Assembly: GCA_023333565.1 (NCBI GenBank)
Contig: JAJKFH010000374.1
Span: 4,464,001 to 4,528,000 of the forward strand
Source: Puffinus mauretanicus
Lineage: Eukaryota > Chordata > Aves > Procellariiformes > Procellariidae
DNA: 64,000 nt
Reading direction: 5' to 3'
This document shows positions 50,791 through 63,500 of this stretch, one piece after another. The position numbers and the translations under genes are program-made. The first letter of the stretch is position 1; every line of letters begins with the position of its first letter. The notes below the pieces were generated by a model. The model had not been told where the DNA came from, made no database searches, and saw only the letters and a program-made list of their open reading frames with translations.

Positions 50791-51442
50791 ATTTCAAAAA
50801 CTTTGCTCTTTCAGAGACATCATAAATGTTTGCATTCAGTCTTTGTTGGTTTTAGATTTGTAAGCCTTTACAACACAAAATTTACAGGTGGAAGATCATG
50901 ACTGATCCTGTCTTAATATTCCTACACGATCCTTATATCACCATCAATTTTTTCTGATGTTTTACTGTCCTCAAGCCACCCCTTAAAATCTTTGCATTAT
51001 TAAAAATGGCTCTATGAGTTAATCCCATCCTTTGACCAGTCAAAATAGGTTTATTTATGGGCTAAAGCTTGACAGGTACTGCAATCTGAATTGATAGTAG
51101 AAAAATAGCCATGTATCGAAGCCTTATTTGTAGTTTAAAATGGGTCCAACTCTAAAAGAGTGGGTTCAAATTTCTGACTGAGTCAAAGCTCCTCCAGAGT
51201 TTTGATGTGTGAGTGGATGCTGAAGCGTGAGGTTCAGTTTTAGCTGTTCTTGCTTTCAGGCTAGTCTTCCTTATTAATGAGCTTTAGGCAGTACATTTCC
51301 ATACTGTGTTTCTACAGTCATCATAAACACTACCAAGAATGAATCTACTTCTTTGTTGTCCATCATTTCTGGCCAGGACTCAATGTAAGATGCGACGTGA
51401 GGAAAATGTCTGGCAATAATGTTATTCACCCCCCTTCACTAG

Positions 51443-51750
51443 GACGACAGTTAACGATCTTCAACACCCAGGCGCAAATAGCCATAGGAGGGAAGGACAG
51501 AGGGCGTCTCTTCCAAGGCCAGCTCTCCGGTCTCTATTACAATGGCTTGAAAGTGCTGAACATGGCAGCGGAGAACAACCCCAACATTAAAATCAATGGA
51601 AGTGTCCGACTTGTTGGGGAAGTCCCTTCCATCTTGGGAACAACACCCACAACCTCCGTGCCACCGGAAATGTCTACTACAGTCATGGAAACCACAACTA
51701 CAATGGCCACCACTACAACCCGAAAAAATCGTTCGCCACCCAGCATCCAG
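51443..51750 (+). CDS. NRXN3: Neurexin-3 exon: C-terminal LNS6 and start of Ser/Thr-rich stalk (308 nt)
   Basis: Begins with two bases completing the phase-1 codon and then 102 codons, ending in phase 0. It encodes [53 protein letters not shown] and VGEVPS, the last strands of LNS6. These are followed by a Thr/Ser/Pro-rich stretch with [20 protein letters not shown] and a short basic KNRSPPSIQ end: the start of the O-glycosylated stalk leading to the membrane. INGSV holds an N-X-S sequon. Acceptor TTCACTAG precedes 51443; donor CAG|GTGAGT after 51750 matches the consensus perfectly. The next family exons (splice site 5, transmembrane segment, PDZ-binding tail) were not found in the remaining 12 kb. 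Reading on into the intron adds 12 residues before a TAA at 51787-51789. Confidence 0.97.
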
Positions 51751-53006
51751 GTGAGTCAATTAGTCGTCTGCATTTCCTTGGGTTCTTAATTAGTCTTTTG
51801 TTTCACTGCTCACTTGTAAGTTCATGGGAGCCATGTTCTCTGAATCATGCTCCATGTAACTATTTTAATAATGTTGTACAGGGTAAATCACCACAAAATG
51901 TTGCCCTCCTGTGTTGGTGAACAAACAGTTGGATGAATTATTATGGCACTTGTACGTGATAATGGGGACAGATTGTGCTCCTGTTATAGTGCAACCCCAT
52001 TTATGTAAGTAGGATTGCCCCAATGTGAATGAGAACATGATTTTAACTATGTTTCTGCAGTTCCATATGTAGGGAAATGTATTTCTAAGAGAGTTACAAA
52101 GCTTAATGGGGGTGGGTGTATAGTTATTTATTATTATGACAGTATGTACTGCTGCAACAGTGAAGTTCATAAGGGGGAGAAAAGCAATGGAGCATTACTT
52201 CCAGGTAGAGCCATTTTTCATTTTCTTTTTATAGCCTTCCTGTAGAAAATTTTAAAGGAACGCTATCAAGATCAGCTTCTTGCAAAACGTAGATGTTCCA
52301 ACATAGAGCAGTTCCAACGTCTTTGGTAAAAACCATTCCTACAAAAAAAATGAATTTCAGATGTTCTGGCTTAATTGTGCCAATGTAGTGTTTTCAGTCC
52401 TAAAAATGCAGTGCTTTTGGAACCACTTGTGTAGCAGCCAGAATATGGTACTGATTAGAAATAAACACCTTAAATTGGCTCTCCTTGTCTGTGCAAAGAA
52501 AAGAATCATATAAATAACTAATCTGAGCAGTAGATCAGATTTTGAAAATTATTTATTTCAGTGGCATATTATCATGTTATCAACTAGGATGAAACATTTG
52601 TTTTAAAAATCTTTATTTACGTCAGGACCTCATCCTGTTAGAAATCGACGTACTTTTGTTGACACCAGCATACATTGGCTGAGACATTGGCGAGTGATTA
52701 TTGATCAGAGTGTGCCTTTATTAAAGCTCCAGAGAAAGGTATATTGTTGTTTAATTGGAGAAAAAATTTCAATTATACCATCTGCTTCCCTGAAACAATT
52801 TCTGCTGCTTGAGACAGAAGACCTTAATGAAATCAAGGACTTTGAAATCTATAATCCTACGAGTTGCATGCTTGCTTTTTAACTGCTTCAGAAGGTTTAA
52901 TCAGTTATTAATTTTGTTTGTATATGTATGACCATTGTCTTTATTTTTTATCTAATCCTGGTCACTTAGGATAAGAAAACACAAAAATCATCCTTTTAAT
53001 TATGTA

Positions 53007-53522
53007 GGAGGTCAGGCCACACCTGGAGTGTTGTGTCCAGTTCTGGGCTCCTCAGTACAAAAGAGAGATGGAGCTACTGGAGACAGTCCAGCAAAGGGCC
53101 TCTAAGGTGGTTAAGGGACTGGAGCGTCTCTCCTATGAGAAAAGGCTGAGAGAACTAGGACTGTTCAGCCTAGAGAAGAGAAAGCTCAGGGGGGATCTTA
53201 TCAATGTGTACAAATACCTGAAGGGAGGGAGGGAGTAAAAACAACAGTGGTGCCCAGTGACAGGACCAGAAGCAATGGACACAAACTGAAACAGAGGAGT
53301 TTCCTTCTAAACATCAGAAAACACTTTTTTACTGCGAGGGCGACTGAGCAGTGGCGCAGGTTGCCCAGAGAGGTTGTGGAGTGTCCATGCTTGTAAATAC
53401 TCAAAAGCCATCCGCACATGGTCCTGGGCAACTGGCTCTGGGTGACCCTGCTTGAGCAGGGGGGGTGGACCAGATGTCCTCCAGAGGTCCCTTCCAACCA
53501 CAACCATTCTGTGACTCTGTGA
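53007..53522 (+). mobile_element. CR1 LINE 3' fragment
   Basis: A short CR1 copy, sense to NRXN3, beginning within the ORF2 segment [16 protein letters not shown]. It then reads [20 protein letters not shown] and [13 protein letters not shown] before a TAA near 53236, and resumes in another frame with DRTRSNGHKLKQ and RKHFFTARATE. A small deletion relative to other copies removes the segment between these parts. The 3' end reads CCAACCACAACC followed by ATTCTGTGACTCTGTGA, a diverged pair of 8-bp CR1 tail units at 53506-53522. Confidence 0.93.
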
Positions 53523-56265
53523 GGTACCTCTGGCTGCAGTGGAATTTACAACTATTAGAGTAATTAATTCCAAGCCAAGGTTTAACATTGCCCCCTTTAG
53601 TACTCTGTAAATCCAGTTGGCAGCAGCACTGGGATTAATTAAGTTATTAGCTTCAAACACCCAATAGGTGATTTATAAAGTCTCAGCTAAATGAGGGGAA
53701 ATTACCCCAGGTTTGGTCACCGTTTGTCATAAACTTTGAAAGAATTACAGTTCCTTCTCCTCAGTGGCTAGCTCTAATTTTAGAGAAAATCTTTGTACGA
53801 TTACATCTCCAGAAGAATAAAGTCCGGGGTCCTGATGCTGCTCTTGTTAGTTTATTGGAGATTTTCTATAATTTATAAAGGCAACAGAACTGTGTTTAGC
53901 TATAGGAGTGTAACAGACAGCAGCACTGGACTTTTGTGGGCTGGGTCAAGCTGGAAATGACCCTGGCTTACCTGAAGAGGAACTCTTCCAGAAAGCTTCC
54001 TGCCTAACCTACATGGCAGTTCGCTCAGCCTGTAGAGACCACTGTGTGCTGAAAGAGCATCAAGAAGATTTAATAAAGTGTCAAAGTGCTTCTAAAAACA
54101 TGGTTAGAGCAGTGATTTCCTGGATACACATGCACCACAACAAATGGCCTCATCTCAGCTGATATTAAAGCAATAACTCTTTGACACTTCATGCTACCCA
54201 CTGAAAGAAAGATAAAGGTCAATATGTAACTCCATTACAACTCTCTGCATTTCAATATCAGGCCATTTTATTGCTGTCGCAGCACAGATGGCTTGTCTTT
54301 CTTCCTTACTCTTGGTAGAATTTGATTCTGTCAGCTTAAGTTGCGTTATTTGTGCGGTGAAAGTGAGAAGAAATTGTCTTTTTCTGTTTGGGCAGTATCT
54401 CCAGCTGTGGTTTTCAGATGCCTAATGGTTATTTTATCTCGCTTGTATTTGACATCACCATTGTCAAGCCTGCTTATAATTCTAGATCTAAGTGGTGGAA
54501 AAATCTAATAGAACAAGTTTGTTCTTTGGGGAACGTAAAATATAGCTACCTAAGGCTATGAGCAGTACAAATACAGTTCGTTATTACCTTGCTCCAGCTT
54601 TCTCTTCTTTTTTCTGCTCAGAAGTAAACAATTTTTCTTCACTTTCAAGGCCATTCACAGTTTAGCCTCTTCTCTCCCCATTCTGATCAGCACGATTCAA
54701 GAATTTTTTTTCTTACTTCTTGGATTTGATCATAAGAATCTTTCTGCTTCCTTGTACCATCCACAAGGCAACAGCAGGTTATTTTTCCAATCCCATTGAA
54801 ACCCTCCTTTCATCATGATGCATGCCAAAAAGTTGTCAGAGGTTAGGCTGATGATGGTCTAAGGCAGCTGTTTATCAAACCAATCAATATTGTCACATTT
54901 TTTGTTTTATTATCTATTCTTCTGTATCCATGTGTGATATCTTGTTTTATGCTTAGACTGCACACTCCTTGGGTTCAAAATGTACTTTTTATTCTGCACA
55001 TGTATGCTACTTAGCACAGAAGGGTTCTGGACCATTGTAGAAATACCAAGCATGATACAACTAAAAGTAAAGCATCTAATGCAAAATAGCAAGAATCAGG
55101 GTAAGGAATTATTATTCTTACTGTATCTGTGCTATTTGTATTACTCATTTTCATATGTAAGTAACTAAAACTTCTCCTTTTTGAAATGCATATAAAGCTT
55201 GTGCAGAATATCAAGTCTGTAATCTCAAAATGATACAAATACCAGGGGAATTTCAGTAGGATCTAGATTTACACATCACTTGTTAAGGAAGTACAGAAGA
55301 GCATGATAACTGCAAAGACTTCTCCTGTTTGTAACGTACACCAAGATACCTCCTGCAGTTAGGTAGTCTGAGTACTGCCAGAAGTATTTCAGAGCACAGT
55401 TAGACGAAAACAGCTGGGAAAATGAAATGCTTTAAAAATACACAGTATATGCACAGACCAATGACATGCTTTTCAATTTGTGAAGATCCCAAACACGGGA
55501 TATAGTCTTGGACAAACAACCAAGACAAAGAGAATTGAGAGAAAAATATTACTGGAAATACCCGGTGGCAATGATATTAACATTTAAAATATCTATAACT
55601 TCATTTTGTTTTAAAATTTATAATACCATTTCTGCAAGACAGCGAAACCCAGATCAGTGGAGGACAGGCAGGATTTGAGTGAGAAACCATTGGGAGGTAT
55701 GACTGCATGCTATACTGATAGGAATGTTTCTGTGATTCAAATATACTTCAGAGAGACCTTGAAGGAAGATGACAAGAGCTGACCTTTTTCTGTTACTGAA
55801 AATAAGGGAGAAGAAGGAGTTTCGATTCGTGTTTGTTTCAGTGAGTTGCAAACCATGCTTGTGCTCTGCTGCCCCTGAGTAGAAACACTGATTTGACTTT
55901 CTCACACATGGTTTTGTTTTGGGTTTAAGTACGGTCTGTCAGAAGTTACATGTGTTGTACCGAATTCCTGCTGCTGGTCTCAGAGCCCTAACACACCAGA
56001 CTCTCCTGTGATAGTAATATCCTCTCTGGGACTTCTGCTTTGCTATGTTACCCTACAAAGGCCTCAAAGTCATTAGCTTTTGCGTGTGGTACAGTAGCAT
56101 GCTGTGCAGGCTGCTATTAGGGGAGAGTCACTTTACTGTGCCATGTCGTATTCTTGCAAGGCTGCCATGTTTCTTGCAGAGTTACTTCTTTAGCAATTGT
56201 TAAAAGTCCTGGAATCCCACATCCCTATTTCCTGATTTAAAGCACAGCTCCAATTATTAGTGAAG

Positions 56266-56270
56266 TTCAG
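56266..56270 (+). repeat. Target-site duplication, left copy (TTCAG)
   Basis: TTCAG immediately before the LTR's TG end, repeated exactly at 56826-56830 immediately after its CA end. This fixes both LTR boundaries. Confidence 0.9.
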
Positions 56271-56825
56271 TGTCCTGCTTTCAGCTGGAATAGAGTTAAA
56301 TTTCTTCCTAGTGTTGTGTTTCGGATTTAGTATGAGAAGAATGTTGATAACACACTGATGTTTTTAGTTGTTGCTAAGTAGTCGACTAGTCAAGGACTTT
56401 TCAACTTCCCATGCTCTGCCTGGTGCACAAGAAGCTGGGAGGGAGCATAGCCAGGACAGCTAACCCAACTGGCCAATGGGCTATTCCATACCATATGACA
56501 TCATGCTCAGTATATAAATAGGAGCTGTGGTCCAGGAAGTAGCAATCGCTGCTTGGGTATCGGTCAGCAGGTGGTGAGCAATTGCATTGTGCATCACTCA
56601 ATTTGTATATTCTACCATTATTATTATTATTATCATTATTATATTATTATTCATAATAATAATAATAATTTCCCTTCCTTTTCTGTTCTATTAAACTGTC
56701 TTTATCTCAATCCACGACTTTTACTTTTTTTCCCCTGATTCTCTCCCCCATCCCACTGGGTGTGGCGGGGGGAGTGAGCGAGCGGCTGTGTGGTGTTTGG
56801 CTGCCTGCCGGGTTAAACCACAGCA
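56271..56825 (+). mobile_element. Solo LTR of an avian endogenous retrovirus, 555 bp, with 5-bp target duplication
   Basis: A complete LTR from TGTCCTGC to ACCACAGCA (5' TG, 3' CA), flanked on both sides by TTCAG (56266-56270 and 56826-56830), a perfect 5-bp target-site duplication. Inside, in order, are CCAAT (56473-56477), a TATATAAA box (56511-56518), an ATT/AAT microsatellite (56617-56670), an ATTAAA polyadenylation signal (56690-56695) and a GC-rich 3' part with GAGTGAGCGAGCGGCTGTG. No gag, pol or env sequence adjoins it, so it is a solo LTR left by recombination. It lies in the NRXN3 sense orientation. I recognise the sequence as a repeat common in bird genomes; a 5-bp duplication is compatible with an ERVL-type family, but class is not certain. 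Confidence 0.92.
56617..56670. repeat. Inverted (ATT)n/(AAT)n microsatellite inside the solo LTR
   Basis: A run of ATT units with a few interruptions is followed by ATTCAT and then AAT units, so the two halves are reverse complements and could fold into an A-T hairpin. It lies between the LTR's TATA box and polyadenylation signal. Confidence 0.85.
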
Positions 56826-57399
56826 TTCAGGGATTTCTGGGTTTTGGGAGACTTCTGTGAAAACGAGTTAAAGTGACACTCATGTCACTTTATGTAGCCA
56901 TGTCAGCTGCTTATATGCTCAGAATTTACTTAGTGAGTCGCTGCTCAAAGATTTTTAGGAGACCACATGCTCTCATGTGGTGCATTCTGTGCAGTTCACA
57001 GCTAGGTCATTCAGTTTTGAAATTATTTGTGTAAAGATATCTTTGAAGTTAATTACTAAGAAAAGCTAGTCTAGAAAAGCATGCATGGTGATACACGAGT
57101 CCTCTGTTCAAAACATGTTCAGTTCAGTGAATCCAAGATATGATTCCAGCTGGTGCATGAGTCCTTAAGGAGAACTGCTCCAGATAAGCTTCTGGAGGCT
57201 CTAGGGCCCACTGACCTAATATGTCCCTAATAGGTCTCTAATATGTCTGCCCTATGACATGGATGGCTGGCGTCCCAAGATCAAAATCACAGACAGTTTT
57301 CTGTGAAAAGAGATCAGAATCCTTCTGGGAGGACAGATGGACTTCTGGCTATGCTCTCCATGAGGAACCAGAAACTGTGTGCTCTGTTACATATCCAGT

Positions 57400-57525
57400 G
57401 CATGCCTCAACTTCTTGAAATGAGGATAATGACACTTGCCAAACTGTTCAAACCGTAGCTTGGAGGTGATGAGAATAAATTACTTGTGGATGTTTTCAGC
57501 TATGATCTTAGAGCCATAGAATGGT
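57400..57525 (+). mobile_element. MIR/L2-type 3' end
   Basis: ATGCCTCAACTTCTTGAAAT, GAGGATAATGACACTTGCC, GGAGGTGATGAGAATAAATT and TTTTCAGCTATGATCTTAG are in the order of MIR/L2 3' sequences (…CCTCAGTTTCCTCATCTGTA…, …GGGGATAATGATACTTACC…, …GTTGTGAGGATTAAAT…). Confidence 0.55.
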
Positions 57526-60500
57526 AGTGTATGATATATAATATACAGAATGTTCTCTCTAAAGAATATAAAAGGGGATCTGCCCATTATCCATATGGAG
57601 AGTCCAGCCCATTGGCATGGCTCAGAATAAGGTTCTCAACCTTTTACTTTAACCATTAGGCTTTCCAGCCTCCTGTGTTTTCTATTGAGGGTCCAATAAT
57701 CTTGATTAATGTCTTTCCATAACGTGCAGCTCCAGGCTAAGTCCTTTCTTACAGTGTATATCACAAAGGAAAATAGCACAGAAGATTTGTCAATCTAATT
57801 AGACTTTCACTGTCAGCTAAGACAAATAAAATTGTCTCACCCTTGGTCTTGCCTAGATACTTTCTTTTACACTCATAGATAATAATTTGGAGGGGGAAAG
57901 AAATTGGCCTTTAATTTAGTTTTTGCTTCTTATAAGTCACTAGTGACATTTTCATCCCAAGACTGCAAAGCTCTAATGAAAAAAGAGCTTTTGATGAGTC
58001 TATGCTTTAAAGACTGACTTCATTGGCCCATTGTTACTGCTGAGAATTACGCAGTCTGGCTCTCATCCCTCCTTTTCTGCTTCTTCCTCAACTATTTTTT
58101 CTTAAAGAGACCAAAGCCCCCAACCTGTCACATCTTTCAGAGTGGAATCCTTTCTCCTGCACTACAGCCCTGTTGAGTGAGATGGTAAAGTTGCATTGCT
58201 GCAGTGAAATTCACAAAATGGCATTTACTTGTTCACAGTCACATCTCTTCTGTGATGATTAAATGGTAACGTGGTTTGGGCAGAGAAAGAAAGCAGAAGC
58301 AAGAATCCAAATGTAGGATAGAAAATTTTCGTGCAAACTATTGTTCATGTAGGTTACAGAGCGATTAATTCAATAATACCAAATGACCTCTAAATACTTC
58401 ACAAGTATGTAGTATAGAAATAGATTTAGTGAACACTGAAATACAGAATCTTTGGCATGTAATGTAGTAACTACCTAGCCAGAAACATGTATATGATATG
58501 ATAATGTTCTGTATGGGAAAGGGATAAAAATATTCTCCAAGTTTTAACTGAGTATTAGATGGGGGAGTGGTGTGGTGTGTTTAAATTATATTTATTGATG
58601 TAGTGTTCAAGATACTCAGATTACCTATAAAGCTCATATAATCTAAAATATAATCCTATATTTTCCTTATTTCATTCACTTTCTGCAGAAGACAGGTGTG
58701 CTGCACTTCTGGAAGTGCCATAGTGAACCAGGAGTTCAGTACCCATCCAAAAAGAGAGTGTGATTTTACTGCAGTATTATTTTTCCAGCCTATGCTCCTA
58801 AGTGCTGACAAGTACTGATGATAGAAATAAGCTCAGCCTTGTATTTCTGCTAAGCACAATTACAGTGATAAAGAACGTTGTATTTGTAAAACAGCTCATG
58901 CATATGCTGGTGTATGCTGTCATTTGTTGACATTATCACCAGTGATATTTGAACATTTAACTTCGTAACCATTGTCGGCTCCAAATGGAGACTACTCTTT
59001 CATGACTGCAGGGGAGGGATTTGATTGAATGCATGTGGCAAACTTGAGTGCCACAAGTTGACGCACAGTGTGATTTCTCAAAATATAGCTTACACTCATT
59101 CTTTGGATAACCTGTTTTTACATAGTAGCGTTGTCAAGTAGTCACTTCAGCCACTCCGTGTTCTGCTGGGACCCACATTGTCTTTTTATTTCTTCAGTCC
59201 AAGAGTTTACAGAAGGCCCGAGTTAGCTGATTCATTTCTACAACGGCTGAGTTTACATTGCCTTTAATCTGTAGATCTGAACGATCATTTGGGACTTGCA
59301 GCAAAATCTCAGTTGGTGTTTTTGACACATGTACCCAGTTCTGTTCTACTGTGAATTTTGGAAATTAAGATTTGGTCCAGTATATGAAGGCAGGGCTGGT
59401 CTAGCATTTTTCTAGAATTTCAGCACTTTTTTAGATTTTCTCTGATGAATATTTTTATCTTAATCAAGAACTTATTGAAATATTTGCTTGATTTTAGGTG
59501 ACTAAAAAGCACACCCTTTTCTGTAATAAAAGGATAAGAAGCTATAATAACAGCTGTAGTAAACTGATATCTACCTTCTTCAGGCAGGCAGGCAGGCATA
59601 CATTTCTCAGAAAGTAGCCTTAATAACATCAGTATGTACTTTTTTTTTCAGGGCATAGTATCCCTTTATGTATTTAGACATGTCACTTGCCCTGCCAAAA
59701 AGGATTCTTGAAAGTCACGTGGGAGATTATTTCCAAAATCTGATTAATGCCGTACTCAGGAACTAAAGCTACTGTAGTTGACCATACATTTGATCACATG
59801 CCAAATGAAAGAATAGGACAAGTGTGGTGTTCTAGGACAGTTGTGCAGTGACAATGTATGATGAAGAGATCCAATAGTGCAAAAGCAACTGCTTAGAAAT
59901 AAATGGAGTAGAATCAATGGTTATAGCTCAAATATAGTTAGAGGATTGGCTCACGTTTTGTTACAGCATATCTGCTCTGCTTGCTATTTATATACTTCAG
60001 GGAAACACCTGCAGACATTGCCAAAATACTTCCAGAGTATATAGTTCCATTTTATTTGTTTGATTTTTTTTTTTTACAAGACTGGCTGAGAGGTGGGAAT
60101 GTACCTCTTACCTTTCCTAGCTCATATTTGAATGAATGTGCAGAAATTAGAAACGCATCCACGCTGTTGTGACAGACCCGCTTTCTGAAACCATCTAATT
60201 AATGCCTTGGGTTTTCTGTGGAATGATGGTGTTGTTAACTAGCAGAAACAGAAGGATTTCTGCTAGTTTCTTTTTCATCTGTGGGATGAGTTGTCACTGA
60301 TTTGCAAGATATGTCTGTCACGGTACAGCTCTTAAAAGTAGTGATTAGCAAGACAGGCTATACAACCACCAATCTTTTCTCTCCTCCCTTAGATGGCATA
60401 TGAGTAGGTGGGATGTTGTTCATTTTGATTGCAAAATTACTTCTATTATATTCTGAAAGATAAGAATTTGTTTCCACAAAATTTCAACAGAAAAATAAAG

Positions 60501-63500
60501 CCAAAGGGGTGAGGATTTGGATTTTAGTTCTCTTGGTATTGCATGGGATGCAAATGCTCCCCTTCTTTCTTATAGTGTGTTTTTGGAGATAATTTGGTCT
60601 GTTGGCTTTTCACCCTTATAATGATTCTTGAAGGGACCATCTTCCCTAATAATTGCTTTCAGAGTTTTCCACTGGTGCTGTGTTGCCCATTTTGCTGTGT
60701 TGCAGATCAGGTGTGCTAAGGAAATTGATTTGTGGATAAGGACACTTCCAGGGAATACCATTAGTTTATTAGGAGGCATGAACCAGAGAGTAGGAAATGT
60801 TGGGAATGCTCTAATGGCTAAATGTATGATAAGTGGGTAGAGAAAGGATGAATACTGAGGTGCAGACAAGGAACTAAGATCCAGAGGACGAGATACATCT
60901 ATCTCATAGAGATATGGGAAGGAAACAGCAAGATTTAAAGATGGAGAATGACATGGCTAGAGGCGGTAGGCTGGTGGTTCTAGCAAATCTATTTTGGATA
61001 GACAAAGGTTTGGAGAGGAGAGAGACTCGTGCCCATATGGCTTAATAACTGCTCTTCTACTTTTTAATCTCTGCTTTGTTCCACACTCCATCTTCCCCAG
61101 GGATAAAGGGAAGTCTTCTTTTTTTGCCAAGCTGGCAGGGACTCAATTCAATGGAACTGCTGGCAGTGAGATCTGAGGACCCAAGGCTTCTTCCACAGCA
61201 GTTCAAAGTCAGGCGGAGCTGGACTCTCACACACTTGTACTAAGATCATCTAAAAAGCACCTCTTCTTCTCACTTGCCACAGCTCTTTTCCCGTAACTCT
61301 TTCAGAGCAGAAAAACTCAGTGTAAAAAGAGTCAGGTCAGGTAAGGAGAAAAAAGAACACACTATATGTTGTGTTCTTCTAGCATCCAAGCAATAGCCTC
61401 AGTGCCCAAGCCATACACAGAGATTTGCACAAATAGCTTGAATTTAACTTGGTCATAATGTCCATTTTTTTCCTGAAAGATGACCTCCAACGAAAGTACA
61501 AGGACGTGCATGATTTTAATCTGTGGTAACAATGGAGAACCAGTCCTGACTGACTCCAGCAGCATAAATATATAAAAAGACAGATTATCTTGCTGCCTCC
61601 TTCCCTGCTGCCTGAGCACACACGTACACACTCAGTAGCACACAGCAAAATTCAAATTGGTCTTTATCTTTTATCTGTTGCCCCAGTGATTAATGCTGCT
61701 CTTGCTGGGAGACTAATCGAACAAGGGGAAATATGGAGAAAGAAATATGTATTTCTTAGACTATCGTTATCAGTGTTATTATTATTCCTTTAATATATTT
61801 TCCTCCTGTTAGAAGAACTTAATGTACTGACACAGCAGGAAGCGAGAGGTGAGAGCAGATTTGATGGCAAGAAGATGAATGGGGCAGGCCACAGCAAGTG
61901 GAACACAGGCATTTTGCAGAAGGAGGTGAGCTGCTGAGCTGCTTTGGGGTTGCGGCATTTTAGCTAGAAAACCAAGAGGCTGCAGCAGGCTGAATACAGG
62001 TCCTGAACCAGGAGCTACTGTTTTCTGGGCCAACTCAATTCACTCAGCAGCTGTCAACAAACCTGCTCTCTAAATGGTTCTTTACTTTCCCTGTGTAGTA
62101 AAATAAGGATACACTGGTCCTTGGTCTGCCTTGCAGCCAAGTTTACAGGCACTATTCTGGTAGTAGGGGAAATATTTTGTAAATTGCCTCAGGTGTTGTA
62201 TTCCCTTTCCCCCTGCCTGGTCCTTGGCCTAGGTCTTTCATAGTGGTACTATGACCCTGTAGTTCCAGTCTGATCCTACAGACATGTACAGCATAGAGCA
62301 GAAAATTTACTCTGTGCTGTGGTAAAAACAGAAATGGGTGCTTTGAATGGGTATGACTTAGATTTAAGTAGGAGGCCTGTCTTATGAGTGAATAGGAATG
62401 GATTCCAATTGTCTTGCTTCCTCAGGATTTTAAGAAAAAAGACTTAAAGATATGATAATTAAGAGGTCACACCTTATTTTGTTTTCCCTGTGAGAAGAGG
62501 AATACAGAAAGGAATACCTGTAATAAAGGAGCAGACTTATTTGGGATTAAAAGTCATGTTGCCTCTCTCCTTATTTCAGCATTCTGGCTGTTTTAACAAG
62601 TGTGACTACTCATTTTCCTAAATATACTCTTGTTGTGGTGAGATGGTGATGGACATCAAAAAAGAAATGAGATAGAAATAGAAAGAGGAGCGACGATACC
62701 TATGCTATAGAAGCATTTTTTGGTAGGATCAGTATTCCCTGGGCTCTCTGTTTTATTACTCTTTGCTGTGGGTATATTGGCATAATGTCCTCTTCCTTTG
62801 CAGAGTAGGCTCAAGACTTGCAAATATGTTTAGGGTCCAAATCTTAAGCATAATTATCTTAGGTCCCAATTGATTACATTTAGGCAGCAGTTAATCCTGT
62901 TGTTCTCCACTAGAGCAATGCTGTGTGTGTCTATTAACACTTATATTAGCATGTGGGTCTCTAGCGCCCAGATTTGTTTCATTGTTATAGACATAAACTC
63001 ATTAGAGATACTCATAGAAAAGCAAGCTAAAACTGATTCTGTACACCTGATACATGCAACTCCTCCACTCACATTAGTCCCATATATGTGTCCCAGTTTA
63101 CATATACTACTTAAGTTGTCCTCTCACTGCCTAATGCGTTGCTGTTTACTCTGTCACACTTTAGACTAGCGTAATGAACTGAAGTTGTTCTTAAGCTTGT
63201 GAGCAATGGTTGTTCAGGTGACTGCTGCTGTCACCTGCTTATCTCGTCTTCAGATTTAGCAATTTGTGAGAATGAAATTTGGAAATGTAGATATGCTAGG
63301 CAGGTCAGAATATACAGCCTGCTCCTCTGGAGTCCCTGAAGGCATTCAGCTTTCACAGTGCCAGAGGAGGGTCTATGCAGCAGAGCTTATGGGCTTCCTC
63401 CGGAGCCAGGAGGGCAGCTGGCCCCGCTCTGTAACAGAGCTGTGTGCGGGTGCTGGCGATCAGCCATCAGGTAGGATTTCCAGCTGCTAGACATAAATAA

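Larger units (their letters stand above)
45143..51442 (+). other. NRXN3: NRXN3 intron (6.3 kb) between SS4 cassette and final LNS6 exon
   Basis: Starts GTAACAG and ends CACCCCCCTTCACTAG. The first 200 nt are unusually rich in TTAA/TAAA motifs (separate entry). From 45.8 to 48.2 kb it carries at least four and probably five short, decayed palindromic repeats, and a MIR-like SINE lies near 50.7 kb. No coding exon was recognised. The longest open frames here are about 60-100 codons, without known domains. Confidence 0.85.

Noticed and set aside
21038..51750. Assignment of the exons to NRXN1 or NRXN2
   Set aside because: The SS4 insert ([15 protein letters not shown]) and [11 protein letters not shown] fit recalled NRXN3 rather than NRXN1. 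NRXN2 is less well remembered, so a protein alignment would settle it fully.
58245..58280. GTGATGATTAAATGG as another MIR 3' end
   Set aside because: Match too short without the MIR core beside it.
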